The position numbers were made by a program, and so were the translations under genes. The notes below the pieces were generated by a model. That model made no database searches. It had not been told where the DNA came from and saw only the letters and a program-made list of their open reading frames with translations. Shown here piece by piece: positions 14,328-22,680 of a DNA stretch of 64,000 bases (positions are counted from its first letter, which is position 1; the number at the start of each line of letters is the position of its first letter). The stretch is from the NCBI GenBank assembly GCA_902492455.1, contig CABULH010000001.1, forward strand, positions 248,001-312,000, read 5' to 3'. The DNA is from an uncultured Oscillospiraceae bacterium (GTDB lineage: Bacteria; Bacillota; Clostridia; Oscillospirales; Acutalibacteraceae).

Positions 14328-14735
14328 GTGGAAATGGAATTCGCGGCGATAGCGGGCGTGGTGGTGGTGGCGGCTTTTCTCGCGGTGCTGCTCCGGCAGA
14401 AAAGCCCGGAACAATCCATGGCGGTGGGGCTGCTGACCGGCGTGGGGGTGATGGCGCTGCTTCTTACTAAAGCAGTCCCCTCCCTGAACGCGGTGAAGGA
14501 GCTGATGGCTTCCTCCGCCCTGCCGGCGGAGTATGGGCAGATCCTGTTCAAGGCGCTGGGCATCTGCCTGCTGACCCAGCTGGCCGCCGACGCCTGCCGG
14601 GATGCAGGGGAGGGCGCGCTGGCGGGCAAAGCGGAATTGGCGGGCAAGGTGGGGCTGATTATGCTTTCCCTGCCGCTGTTTCAGAAAATCGCTGAGCTGG
14701 CCGTTTCCCTGATGAGCGGGAAGGCGGTGGGGTAG
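14328..14735 (+). CDS. spoIIIAD: Stage III sporulation protein AD
   Basis: Membrane protein of about 135 residues with four hydrophobic segments: AAIAGVVVVAAFLAVLL, MAVGLLTGVGVMALLL, ILFKALGICLLTQLAAD and GLIMLSLPLFQKIAELAV. It contains the family's conserved CxxAGE-like region (ACRDAGEGALAGK). Start choice: AGGAATGG ends just before a GTG at 14328, and an ATG follows at 14334; the ATG at 14322 lies inside the ribosome site. The stop TAG abuts the spoIIIAE ATG. Confidence 0.93.
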   Translation: MEMEFAAIAGVVVVAAFLAVLLRQKSPEQSMAVGLLTGVGVMALLLTKAVPSLNAVKELMASSALPAEYGQILFKALGICLLTQLAADACRDAGEGALAGKAELAGKVGLIMLSLPLFQKIAELAVSLMSGKAVG

Positions 14736-15884
14736 ATGAGGCGAGGATGGCGCATATGCCTGTGTCTGTTGCTGCTGCTGCCGGTGCTGGCGCTGCGGCC
14801 GATCCGCGCGGAGGAGGAAATAGACCAGGAGCAATTGTACCGGGAACAGCTGGAAGCCAGCGGAGCGGAGGAGATATTCCATGATCTGCCCGCCGGTACC
14901 CGGGAACTGTTGGACAAGCTGGGAATCACGGAGCTGGACGCGGAGAGCCTCACCGCCCTGCAGCCGGGAACCGCTCTCAGCGAGCTGCTGGCCGCAGCGG
15001 CCGCGCAGTCTGGCGGGGTGCTGGGCAGCTGCGGTATGCTGCTGGGTATCATCCTGCTGTGCGCTTTGATGGACAGCCTGAAGCAGACGGTCCGGGAACC
15101 GGCGGTTTCCGAGGTGTTCGGCGTCATCTGCGCGCTGGCGGCCTGCGCGGCGGTGCTGTTCCCGATGGCGGGATGTATCCGGCGGGTGGGGGAAGCGGCG
15201 GAAAGCACCTCGGTTTTTATGATCAGTTTTGTGCCGGTGTATTCCGGCATCCTGCTGACCTCCGGACAAGCCCTGACCGCCGCGTCCTACAATACCGTTG
15301 TGCTTTTTGTGGCGGAGCTGATTTCCCTGCTGGCCACCAAGGTGATCGTGCCGCTGATGACGGTTTCCCTGGCTATGGGGCTCACCGGCTCGGTCAGCGG
15401 CGGGCTGCGGCTGGAAGGGGTGGGGAGCTGGATCAACAAAACCGCCGGCTGGCTTTTGGCTATCACCACCTCTCTTTTTGTGGGGCTGCTGTCCCTGCAG
15501 GGGATCGTGGGCGCGGCGGCGGATACCCTGGCGGGGCGGGCCATCAAGTTTTCCATCTCCAGCTTTGTGCCGGTGGTGGGCGGCGCCCTCAGCGAAGCCT
15601 TCAACGCGGTCAAAGGCTGTTTGTCGCTGCTGAAATCCACCCTGGGCGGCTTCGGGATTCTCACCACGGTGCTGATCGCCGCGCCGCCTATTCTGGAATG
15701 CGTGCTGTGGTCTCTCGGATTGAGCCTATGCAATATGGCGGCGGAGCTGTTCGGCCTTGGACCGATCAGCGCGGTGCTGAAAACGGCCCAGTCGGTGGTG
15801 AAAACCCTGATCGGCGTGATGGCGGCCTGCGCGCTGTTTATGATTATCGCCACCACCATCGTCACCAAGGCGGGCGGCGGATGA
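14736..15884 (+). CDS. spoIIIAE: Stage III sporulation protein AE
   Basis: Protein of 382 residues with an N-terminal signal (WRICLCLLLLLPVLALRPI, then RAEEEID). A soluble segment of about 90 residues follows, then around eight membrane segments. Characteristic stretches are GVLGSCGMLLGIILLCALMD and FVPVVGGALSEAFNAVKGC. It is the largest membrane component of the SpoIIIA complex and has a transporter-like fold. It starts immediately at the end of spoIIIAD, consistent with translational coupling. Confidence 0.95.
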   Translation: MRRGWRICLCLLLLLPVLALRPIRAEEEIDQEQLYREQLEASGAEEIFHDLPAGTRELLDKLGITELDAESLTALQPGTALSELLAAAAAQSGGVLGSCGMLLGIILLCALMDSLKQTVREPAVSEVFGVICALAACAAVLFPMAGCIRRVGEAAESTSVFMISFVPVYSGILLTSGQALTAASYNTVVLFVAELISLLATKVIVPLMTVSLAMGLTGSVSGGLRLEGVGSWINKTAGWLLAITTSLFVGLLSLQGIVGAAADTLAGRAIKFSISSFVPVVGGALSEAFNAVKGCLSLLKSTLGGFGILTTVLIAAPPILECVLWSLGLSLCNMAAELFGLGPISAVLKTAQSVVKTLIGVMAACALFMIIATTIVTKAGGG

Positions 15885-15923
15885 CAAACAGACGTAACGG
15901 ATCGGGAAAGGACGGGATGGTTG

Positions 15924-16400
15924 ATGGACGCGGTAAAAGGCTGGGCGGCGGCGCTGTGCGCCGTGGCCATCGGCTGCACCCTGCTGCAGATGCTGGCTCC
16001 CAAGGATGGGATGGGAAAGATATTCCGTATGATTACCGCGGCGTTTTTTCTCTGCTGCCTGGTAACGCCGCTGCTGAACCTCAAATCCCTTACCAGCCTG
16101 AATCTGGATTCCCTGCCCGCCGATATCCGCTCCGAGATGCTGGAAAACCGGGTAAATGAGCAGGTGGAACGGCAGATCGGCGCCGCTGTACAAAAATTGG
16201 CGGAAGCCACGCTGAGCAGTCACAATCTGTCGGCGGAAAAAATCGTCACTGAGACGGATACTTCCGAAGACGGCAGCATATATATTAAACGAATTATCCT
16301 GTATCTGGACAAACAAAACATGACGCAGTCATTGGCCGTGCGCCAATTGCTGGAGCAGCGGCTGGGGCTGGAGGTGGACATCGAAGCGGCGGAAGGCTGA
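15924..16400 (+). CDS. spoIIIAF: Stage III sporulation protein AF
   Basis: Protein of 158 residues. Two N-terminal membrane segments (VKGWAAALCAVAIGCTLLQM and IFRMITAAFFLCCLVTPLLN) are followed by a soluble ring-building-motif domain (IVTETDTSEDGSIYIKRIIL). ATG 15924 was chosen over the TTG directly before it. The soluble domain faces the intermembrane space and is related to those of SpoIIIAG and SpoIIIAH. Confidence 0.93.
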   Translation: MDAVKGWAAALCAVAIGCTLLQMLAPKDGMGKIFRMITAAFFLCCLVTPLLNLKSLTSLNLDSLPADIRSEMLENRVNEQVERQIGAAVQKLAEATLSSHNLSAEKIVTETDTSEDGSIYIKRIILYLDKQNMTQSLAVRQLLEQRLGLEVDIEAAEG

Positions 16401-16457
16401 ATTTTCCCGGATGGGCCGGGTTTCCGCCGCCGGAAATCAAAAGAAAGGAGAACCAAG

Positions 16458-17042
16458 ATGGATGATGAAAAGAAAACGGCCGATAAGAGCCCCGGAACAG
16501 GATGGACGCGAATCGCAGACAGCATAAAGGGGGGGAAGGGACGCAAGATTGTCATCATTGCCGGTCTCGTGGGCATGGCGCTGATCCTGCTGTCGGAATT
16601 CTGGCCCGGGCAAAAGGCATCCGGCACGTCCGCCAAAACCACAGCGGAAGAATTCCTCACCAAAACCGAAGCGAAGCTCAGCGAGGTGGTGGGCAGCATT
16701 CAAGGCGCGGGTAAATGCCAGATCATGGTGACCTTGGAAAACGGTGTGGAATACGTGTATGCCACCCAGCAGAAGGTCAACACCGACCGGCAGGAGGGCA
16801 CGGACGGCAGCTCCACAAAGCTGAACCAGCGGGACGATACGGAGGAAAATATCGTCATTGTGGAGACGGAAAACGGCCGGCAGGGACTGCTGGTGACCGA
16901 GCTGCAGCCCACGGTCAAAGGGGTAGTCATCGTCTGCGAGGGCGGCGATCAGCCGCTGGTGCAGCAGCGGGTGACAGAAGCGGTGACCATCGCGCTGAAC
17001 ATATCCTCCAAACGCGTGTGCGTAACAAAACTCACTGAATAA
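16458..17042 (+). CDS. spoIIIAG: Stage III sporulation protein AG
   Basis: Protein of 194 residues with one membrane segment (IVIIAGLVGMALILLSEF) and a soluble ring-building-motif domain: EAKLSEVVGSIQGAGKCQI, MVTLENGVEYVYA, LVTELQPTVKGVVIVCEGG and VTEAVTIALNISSKRVCV. In Bacillus this protein forms the large ring of the channel. AAGAAAGGAGAACCAAG is an excellent ribosome site before ATG 16458. 57 bases separate it from spoIIIAF. Confidence 0.95.
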   Translation: MDDEKKTADKSPGTGWTRIADSIKGGKGRKIVIIAGLVGMALILLSEFWPGQKASGTSAKTTAEEFLTKTEAKLSEVVGSIQGAGKCQIMVTLENGVEYVYATQQKVNTDRQEGTDGSSTKLNQRDDTEENIVIVETENGRQGLLVTELQPTVKGVVIVCEGGDQPLVQQRVTEAVTIALNISSKRVCVTKLTE

Positions 17043-17066
17043 GCAGGCAAGAAAGGAATGGGTAGT

Positions 17067-17639
17067 ATGACGCGGATCTTTGGTAAAAAACAGGTGATTC
17101 TGGCCACCCTGATCGTGGCGCTGGGCGTTGCGGTTTATCTCAACTATTATTTTTCCAGCCAGCAGCCGCCGGTGACGGATGCCAACGGCAAGCCAACCAG
17201 CTCCACATCCTCCACCCACAACATGGGAGACGCCCAGTATGTGGGCAATTCCAACGTGGTTTCGGGTCCGGAATCCTCCGGCGGGGACAGCAATGATTAC
17301 TTTGTGCAGGCCCGTCTGAGCCGGGAAAGCGCCCGCGAGGAAGCTCTGGACATCATCAAGGATATGATGAACGACGTCAAGGCCACCGACGACGTGAAGA
17401 AGCAGGCGGCGGAGAAGGCCGCCGCCATTGCCCAGGCGGTGGAACAGGAAAGCAAGATCGAAAGTCTGATCAAATCCAAGGGATTCGCGGACTGCGTGGT
17501 CTATATTGAAGGGGAAAACTGCAGCATTGTGGTGCGCTCGGAGGGGCTCAAGCCCCAGGAATCGGTGCAGATTACCGAGATTGTCACCACTCAGTCGAAG
17601 ATTGTCGCCCAAAATATCAACATCGGAACGGTAAAATGA
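17067..17639 (+). CDS. spoIIIAH: Stage III sporulation protein AH
   Basis: Protein of 190 residues with one membrane segment (KKQVILATLIVALGVAVYLN), a Ser/Thr-rich linker of about 60 residues and a C-terminal ring-building domain (ALDIIKDMMNDVKATDDVKK and VVYIEGENCSIVVRSEGL). It binds SpoIIQ from the forespore across the intermembrane space. The ATG at 17058 is embedded in AAAGGAATGG, so ATG 17067 is taken as the start. It is the last gene of spoIIIA; a separate promoter follows at 17650. Confidence 0.95.
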   Translation: MTRIFGKKQVILATLIVALGVAVYLNYYFSSQQPPVTDANGKPTSSTSSTHNMGDAQYVGNSNVVSGPESSGGDSNDYFVQARLSRESAREEALDIIKDMMNDVKATDDVKKQAAEKAAAIAQAVEQESKIESLIKSKGFADCVVYIEGENCSIVVRSEGLKPQESVQITEIVTTQSKIVAQNINIGTVK

Positions 17640-17649
17640 GAAAAAACGG

Positions 17650-17677
17650 TTGCCCCGCAGGGACTTTGTGGTATAAT
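17650..17677 (+). promoter_or_regulatory. sigma-A promoter before the Asp23 gene
   Basis: TTGCCC, a 16-base spacer and TATAAT with the same TTTGTGGTATA lead-in seen at 1744 and 1886. A small stem GTTTGAA/TTCAAAC lies in the leader near 17707-17727. Confidence 0.6.
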
Positions 17678-17759
17678 ATACAGGATAGCAACAACACGAG
17701 GCCATGGTTTGAAGGTTGATTTCAAACTCCCCTCAGGCAGAAAGGAATGGACATAAGCT

Positions 17760-18122
17760 ATGGATGATAAAGGATACAAGGTTTCCGAAGGCAGCTGCAT
17801 CATCTCCGAGGATGTGATCGCTACCATCGCCAACACCGCGGCGATGGAGGTCCCCGGCGTAGCGGGCATGGCTCAACGCCCGGCGGATATCCGGGGAATC
17901 ATGGCCACCGGCACCACCAAATCGGTGAAGGTGGTAAATAACGAAAGTGAAACCGTGGTGGACGTGTACATCAACCTGAAGGTGGGCGCCCGGATTCCCG
18001 ATGTGGCGGGAGAGGTACAGCATCAGGTGAAGGTCGCCGTTCAGTCTATGACCGGCAAGCCGGTAACCAAGGTCAACGTCCATGTGGCGGGCATTGTGCT
18101 GGAAGAGGAAGCCGCCCAGTGA
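17760..18122 (+). CDS. Asp23/Gls24 family envelope-stress protein
   Basis: Protein of 120 residues with the Asp23/Gls24 core: GSCIISEDVIATIANTAAME, VPGVAGMAQRP, VVDVYINLKVGARIPDVAGE and VQHQVKVAVQSMTGKPVTKV, ending VHVAGIVLEEE. In Staphylococcus the family forms a membrane-associated layer; the clostridial copies sit regularly between spoIIIAH or accC and nusB, as here. AGAAAGGAATGG lies 9 bases before the ATG. A terminator follows at 18165, so the gene is its own unit. Confidence 0.9.
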   Translation: MDDKGYKVSEGSCIISEDVIATIANTAAMEVPGVAGMAQRPADIRGIMATGTTKSVKVVNNESETVVDVYINLKVGARIPDVAGEVQHQVKVAVQSMTGKPVTKVNVHVAGIVLEEEAAQ

Positions 18123-18164
18123 CCGCGTCTTTGGGGAAAAGAGCTTATACCGTCTGTCTGCAAC

Positions 18165-18196
18165 AGCCCTCCGCTGGCTTGTGGAGGGCTTTTTTC
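18165..18196 (+). terminator. Intrinsic terminator after the Asp23 gene
   Basis: AGCCCTCC, a 10-base loop, GGAGGGCT and TTTTTTC. Confidence 0.85.
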
Positions 18197-18256
18197 TTCT
18201 GATGGATGTCGATTATTGTCAAGAGATGTATATTTACCGGAAAGGCTTGGAAGATT

Positions 18257-18685
18257 ATGACAAGACGTGAAGCGCGGGAACTGGCGTTTATCCTGATTTT
18301 TGAAAAGCTGTTCAGTGAGGACACGGTGCGGGAGATTCTGCAGAACGCGGGTGAGGCCCGGGATGTGGAGGAGGATGCCTTCGCTTTGTCTCTGGCGGAG
18401 GGTGCGGAAGCCCATCTGGCGGAGGTGGACGCCAGGATATCCGCTCATTCCCGCAACTGGAACAAGGAGCGGATTTCCAGGGTGGCTCTGTCCATCATGC
18501 GGCTGGCGGTATACGAAATGCTTTTTGTGGAGGAAATCCCTGTGAGCGTTTCCATCAATGAGGCGGTGGAGCTGGCGAAAAAATACGGCGGGGACGAGGA
18601 CGCACCCTTTATCAATGGGGTGCTGGGCGGTATCGCCCGGGAGAACGCGCCGAAAGACGATGCCGGGGAAGTTACGGTCCCATGA
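18257..18685 (+). CDS. nusB: Transcription antitermination factor NusB
   Basis: All-helical protein of 142 residues: MTRREARELAFILIFEKLFS at the start, then RNWNKERISRVALSIMRLAV, YEMLFVEEIPVSVSINEAVE and a C-terminal KYGGDEDAPFINGVLGGIAR, all hallmark NusB stretches. With NusE it binds boxA RNA in ribosomal RNA leaders. The TGA overlaps the ATG of the next gene (ATGA), so the pair is translationally coupled. The open frame upstream of ATG 18257 runs through the terminator and was discarded. Confidence 0.95.
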   Translation: MTRREARELAFILIFEKLFSEDTVREILQNAGEARDVEEDAFALSLAEGAEAHLAEVDARISAHSRNWNKERISRVALSIMRLAVYEMLFVEEIPVSVSINEAVELAKKYGGDEDAPFINGVLGGIARENAPKDDAGEVTVP

Positions 18686-19620
18686 GCATCTATCTGGGAC
18701 TGGATACCAGCAACTATACGACCTCCGCCGCGGTGTTGGATACGCAAACACGCGAACTGCGGCAGGAGAAAAAGCTGCTGCCGGTAAAGCCGGGGGAGAT
18801 GGGGCTGCGCCAGAGCGACGCGGTGTTCCATCACGTCCGCCAGCTGCCGGAAATTCTGGAGAAAGTTTGGGAAAGGGCCGACGGAGCGCTGAACGCTGTG
18901 GCCGCCTCTGACCGGCCCCAGCAGGTCGACGGCTCCTATATGCCTTGCTTTCTAGTGGGAAGCGGCGCCGCCCGGGAGATCGCGGCTGCGGCGGGCATTC
19001 CCTGCCGGTTGTTTACCCATCAGCAGGGGCATGTTGCCGCTGCTCTTTGGGGCGCTGACCGGCGGGAGCTGATCGGGGAGCGCTTTCTGGCCTTTCACGT
19101 ATCCGGCGGCACCACCGATGCACTGCTGGTGGAGCCGGATGAAAAATGCGTCATCCGCTGCCGGGTGGCAGCCCATTCCCTGGATCTGAAGGCGGGACAG
19201 CTGGTGGACCGAGTGGGAGGTATGATGGGACTGCGATTCCCGGCGGGACCGGAACTGGATCGGCTGGCGGGCTCGGCCGGCGGGCAGTATGCGCCCAGGC
19301 CTGTTTTGAAGGGGGCGGACTGCCATCTGTCCGGAGTGGAAAATCAATGCCGGCGTATGCTGGACAAGGGTGCGCCGACCGCGGAGACGGCGCTGTTCTG
19401 CCTGCAGAGCATTCTGGCTGCGGTGGCGGGCATGACGGAGGCGCTGCTGAAGGAATACGGGCCGCTGCCGCTGGTTTACGCCGGGGGTGTGATGTCCAAT
19501 TCTCTGCTGCGAAAAGAGCTGACGGCGCGATACGGCGGCGCGTTTGCTCCTCCCGCTTTTTCGGCGGATAACGCGGCGGGCGTCGCTTTCCTGTGCGCTC
19601 TGGCGGATGAAGCCATATAG
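18682..19620 (+). CDS. TsaD/Kae1-like ASKHA-fold protein
   Basis: Protein of 312 residues of the TsaD/Gcp superfamily: YLGLDTSNYTTSAAVLD (phosphate-1 loop), HQQGHVAAA near 113 (metal-binding His pair as in HxEGH), FHVSGGTTDALLVEP, GMMGLRFPAGPELDRLA, and YAGGVMSNSLLR near the C-terminus. It is shorter and more divergent than true TsaD, which makes the t6A modification of tRNA, and so is probably a paralog. Location in the nusB-xseA operon is a recurring clostridial arrangement. Its actual substrate cannot be told from sequence. Confidence 0.8.
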   Translation: MSIYLGLDTSNYTTSAAVLDTQTRELRQEKKLLPVKPGEMGLRQSDAVFHHVRQLPEILEKVWERADGALNAVAASDRPQQVDGSYMPCFLVGSGAAREIAAAAGIPCRLFTHQQGHVAAALWGADRRELIGERFLAFHVSGGTTDALLVEPDEKCVIRCRVAAHSLDLKAGQLVDRVGGMMGLRFPAGPELDRLAGSAGGQYAPRPVLKGADCHLSGVENQCRRMLDKGAPTAETALFCLQSILAAVAGMTEALLKEYGPLPLVYAGGVMSNSLLRKELTARYGGAFAPPAFSADNAAGVAFLCALADEAI

Positions 19621-19655
19621 GTGAGGATTCAAATTGCAAGATAGGAGGCCGTTGG

Positions 19656-20879
19656 ATGGGTACGATGAAGGTCATCACCGTCAGCCAGCTGAATCGGTAT
19701 GTGAAATCCCTGCTGGAAGGCGATAAGAATCTGGCGGCCGTGTATATAGGCGGAGAGATTTCCAATTTCACCAATCATTATAAATCCGGCCATTTGTATC
19801 TTTCCCTCAAGGATGAGGGGGCTTTGGTACGGGCGGTGATGTTTCGGGCGTATGCCTCTAAGCTGAAATTCGCGCCGGAAAACGGCATGAAGGTCATCGT
19901 CAAAGCCCGGGTTTCTCTTTATGAAAAAGACGGCTCCTTTCAGATTTACATTGAGGAAATGCAGCCCGATGGGATCGGCGCGCTGCAGATTGCCTATGAG
20001 CAGCTGAAAGCACGGCTGGCGGCGGAGGGCCTTTTTGCAGAAGAGCGGAAGAAACCCCTGCCACGCTATCCCTCCCGGGTGGGGGTGATCACCTCTCCCA
20101 CGGGAGCGGCGGTGCGGGATATTCTCAACGTGTTGGGCCGCCGGTATCCTTTGGCGCAGATTGTTTTCTGTCCGGTATTGGTGCAGGGAGAGGGCGCGCC
20201 GCCCCAGCTGATCGCGGCGCTGCACAGGCTCAATGAGCGGAGGGCGGCGGATGTGATTATCATCGGCCGGGGTGGCGGTTCCATCGAGGAACTGTGGGCC
20301 TTCAACGACGAAGGGGTTGCCCGGGCGGTGGCCGCCTCCCGGATACCGGTGATTTCCGCGGTGGGCCACGAGACGGACTTCACCATCTGCGATTTCGCCG
20401 CCGATCTGCGGGCGCCCACCCCTTCCGCGGCTGCCGAGCTGGCGGTGCCGGATCAGGCTCAGCTGGCGCAGCGGGTGCTGCAGCTGCAGGCCATTGCCCT
20501 GCGGGCGGTGCGGAACACGGTGGATCTTCGGGGGAAATCCCTGGATTCCCTCAAAGCCAAACGGTGCCTGGCCACACCCTTGTTTTATGTGGAAGAACAG
20601 GCCATGCGGCTGGATTATATTACCCGGGCCTTTGCCGGGGCCGCTCATGTGGCGGTGACCCGGGCGGATCGGCGGCTGGCGGCCGCAGCGGGCAAGCTGG
20701 ATGCCTTAAGCCCGCTGAAAGTGTTGTCCCGGGGCTATTCCATCGCCTATGTCAAGGATGCGGACGGGGCCGACAGGGTGGTTGGCCGCAGGGCGGATGT
20801 GCGGCCAGGGGACAAGCTGGCGCTGCGGCTCTCCGATGGAACAATCAACTGCACGGCGGATGATTCGCCGGAGGAATAA
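19656..20879 (+). CDS. xseA: Exodeoxyribonuclease VII large subunit
   Basis: Protein of 407 residues with an N-terminal OB-fold (VSQLNRYVKSLLEGDKNLAA, VYIGGEISNFTNHYKSGHLY, LSLKDEGALVRAVMF) and the catalytic core (RVGVITSPTGAAVRDILNVL, IIGRGGGSIEELWAFNDEGV, PVISAVGHETDFTICDFAAD, RAPTPSAAAELAVP). The C-terminal GYSIAYVKDADG tail is present. It degrades single-stranded DNA with XseB. AGGAGG lies 8 bases before ATG 19656. The family is usually 400-450 residues, so this is full length. Confidence 0.97.
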   Translation: MGTMKVITVSQLNRYVKSLLEGDKNLAAVYIGGEISNFTNHYKSGHLYLSLKDEGALVRAVMFRAYASKLKFAPENGMKVIVKARVSLYEKDGSFQIYIEEMQPDGIGALQIAYEQLKARLAAEGLFAEERKKPLPRYPSRVGVITSPTGAAVRDILNVLGRRYPLAQIVFCPVLVQGEGAPPQLIAALHRLNERRAADVIIIGRGGGSIEELWAFNDEGVARAVAASRIPVISAVGHETDFTICDFAADLRAPTPSAAAELAVPDQAQLAQRVLQLQAIALRAVRNTVDLRGKSLDSLKAKRCLATPLFYVEEQAMRLDYITRAFAGAAHVAVTRADRRLAAAAGKLDALSPLKVLSRGYSIAYVKDADGADRVVGRRADVRPGDKLALRLSDGTINCTADDSPEE

Positions 20880-20910
20880 ACGGAAGAGAATTCGGAAAGG
20901 CTTGGAACAT

Positions 20911-21180
20911 ATGGCTACGGAATGGACCTTTGAAAAGGCAATGACCCGTTTGGAACAGATTGTGGCGGCGCTGGAAAGCGGACGATGCACTTTGGATGAT
21001 TCCCTCAAGCTGTTTGAGGAGGGCACCAAGCTCACCGCCTATTGCACCAAAGCGCTGAAAAATGCCGAGCAGAAGATCGTCAAGCTTACCGCGCCTCAGG
21101 AAGAGACGGATGGTACGGCGGATAAGACCGGAGAGCCGCCGGCGGATGAGCAGGAAAATCAGCTGGCAGAGGAAGCATGA
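20911..21180 (+). CDS. xseB: Exodeoxyribonuclease VII small subunit
   Basis: Protein of 89 residues: WTFEKAMTRLEQIVAALESG, then CTLDDSLKLFEEGTKLTAYC, the two-helix XseB hairpin that coats the large subunit. The last 25 residues are an acidic tail (QEETDGTADKTGEPPADEQ). AAAGGCTTGG precedes the ATG. It lies 31 bases after xseA. Confidence 0.95.
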   Translation: MATEWTFEKAMTRLEQIVAALESGRCTLDDSLKLFEEGTKLTAYCTKALKNAEQKIVKLTAPQEETDGTADKTGEPPADEQENQLAEEA

Positions 21181-21198
21181 CGAGAGGGGCGAAGCAGG

Positions 21199-22101
21199 AT
21201 GGCGAACGTGTCGCTGTACAGTCCGGTGCTGCAAGAGCATCTGGAAAATATAGAGAGGGCCCTGCCACGATATCTGCCCCATGAGGGCGGGATGCAGAAA
21301 ACCGTGGTGGAGGCTATGGCCTACGCCTGCGAGGGAGGCGGCAAGCGCCTGCGGCCGGTGCTGGTGCTGGAGTTCTGCCGCCTTTGCGGTGGGAGCCCGG
21401 CGGCGGCGCTGCCCTTTGCCTGCGCTTTGGAAATGATCCATTCCTATTCTCTGGTTCATGATGATCTGCCTTGTATGGACAACAGCCCTCTGCGGAGGGG
21501 AAAGCCCTCCGTCCATGCCGCTTACGGAGAGGATATGGCCCTGCTGGCGGGCGACGCCCTGCTGACCCGGGCGTTTGAGGTTATGCTGAAGGAAGAAAAC
21601 CGACGTGGCTTATCTGAGCGGGCGGCGCTGGAAGCCGCCTCAATTCTGGCGGATGCTGCGGGAATATATGGCATGGTAGGCGGCCAGGTGATCGACCTGC
21701 AAAGCGAGGGCCGGGAAGTGGGCCTTGAGGTGCTGGAAGAGCTGCAGCGGGGAAAAACTGCCGCGCTGCTGACCGCCGCCTGCGAAATGGGATGCCTGCT
21801 GGGAAACGCTTCGGCGGAACAGCGTCGGGCCGCCCATACTTATGGGGAAAACGTGGGGCTGAGCTTTCAGATCATCGACGACATTCTGGATGCCACCTCC
21901 ACACCGGAGGAATTGGGCAAGCCGGTGGGCAGCGATGAGATCAACCAGAAAACAACCTATGTCAGTCTGCTGGGAATGGATGAGGCTGTTCGGCTGGCAG
22001 AGCGGCGGACCCAGCAAGGGGTGGATGCCCTTCGGCTGTTCGGCAGCGATGCGGGCGATCTGCAGCGGCTGGCGGCGAGCCTTCTGCAGCGAAAAAAGTA
22101 G
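21199..22101 (+). CDS. ispA: (2E,6E)-farnesyl diphosphate synthase
   Basis: Isoprenoid chain elongation enzyme of 300 residues that condenses isopentenyl diphosphate onto dimethylallyl and geranyl diphosphate. First Asp-rich motif HDDLPCMD near 87, second FQIIDDILD near 223, plus GGKRLRPVLVLE near 48 and the Lys-Thr pair in QRGKTAALL. The two residues between the Asp pairs of the first motif (short-chain bacterial type) fit FPP synthase. It shares an operon with dxs, linking precursor supply and elongation. Confidence 0.95.
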   Translation: MANVSLYSPVLQEHLENIERALPRYLPHEGGMQKTVVEAMAYACEGGGKRLRPVLVLEFCRLCGGSPAAALPFACALEMIHSYSLVHDDLPCMDNSPLRRGKPSVHAAYGEDMALLAGDALLTRAFEVMLKEENRRGLSERAALEAASILADAAGIYGMVGGQVIDLQSEGREVGLEVLEELQRGKTAALLTAACEMGCLLGNASAEQRRAAHTYGENVGLSFQIIDDILDATSTPEELGKPVGSDEINQKTTYVSLLGMDEAVRLAERRTQQGVDALRLFGSDAGDLQRLAASLLQRKK

Positions 22102-22158
22102 AATGGCGGAGCCGGCTCGGCACTATTGGACGTTAATGTTGGAAAGGCGGGACATTCC

Positions 22159-22638
22159 ATGGGTCTGATCCAGGAATTCTTCAAAAATCGCGTGCTGTTC
22201 GCCGCCGGGCTTGCCTGGCTGCTGGCGCAGATATTCAAGGTGCTGATCACCTTGTTCATCACCAGAAAGCTCAGTCCGGAACGGCTGTGGGGCGCGGGCG
22301 GCATGCCCAGCGCCCATTCCGCCATGGTTTGCGCCCTGACGGTATCCATTGCCCGCTTCAATGGGATTAACTCAGCCGTTTTCGCTTTGGCGGTGATGTT
22401 CGCTTTTGTCACCATGTACGATGCCATGGGAGTGCGTCGGGAGGCAGGGGAGCATGCCCGGCTGCTGAATAAGTACCTCAATCAAATGGAAAGCCAGAAT
22501 GCGGACACCAACGGCGACGGAATTCCGGATAAAGAAGTAGATGAGATCGATTTGAAGGAGTTCATCGGCCATACTCCGCTGGAGGTATTAGGCGGCGTGC
22601 TGCTGGGCATTCTGGTGGGAATTCTGATACCCGCATGA
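22159..22638 (+). CDS. DUF212 / divergent PAP2 family membrane protein
   Basis: Protein of 159 residues with about four membrane segments. Its motif GGMPSAHSAMVCAL near 50 matches the PSxH part of acid phosphatase/PAP2 enzymes, and YDAMGVRREAGEHARLLNK follows. A charged insert with an Asp/Asn-rich, EF-hand-like loop (ADTNGDGIPDKE) is unusual. The family may act on lipid phosphates; placed between ispA and dxs, a polyprenyl-phosphate substrate is plausible but unproven. ATG 22159 follows GGAAAGGCGGG. Confidence 0.85.
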   Translation: MGLIQEFFKNRVLFAAGLAWLLAQIFKVLITLFITRKLSPERLWGAGGMPSAHSAMVCALTVSIARFNGINSAVFALAVMFAFVTMYDAMGVRREAGEHARLLNKYLNQMESQNADTNGDGIPDKEVDEIDLKEFIGHTPLEVLGGVLLGILVGILIPA

Positions 22639-22680
22639 CGCCGTGCATCACACAGCATATTAGTAAAGCGAGGCCTGCAT

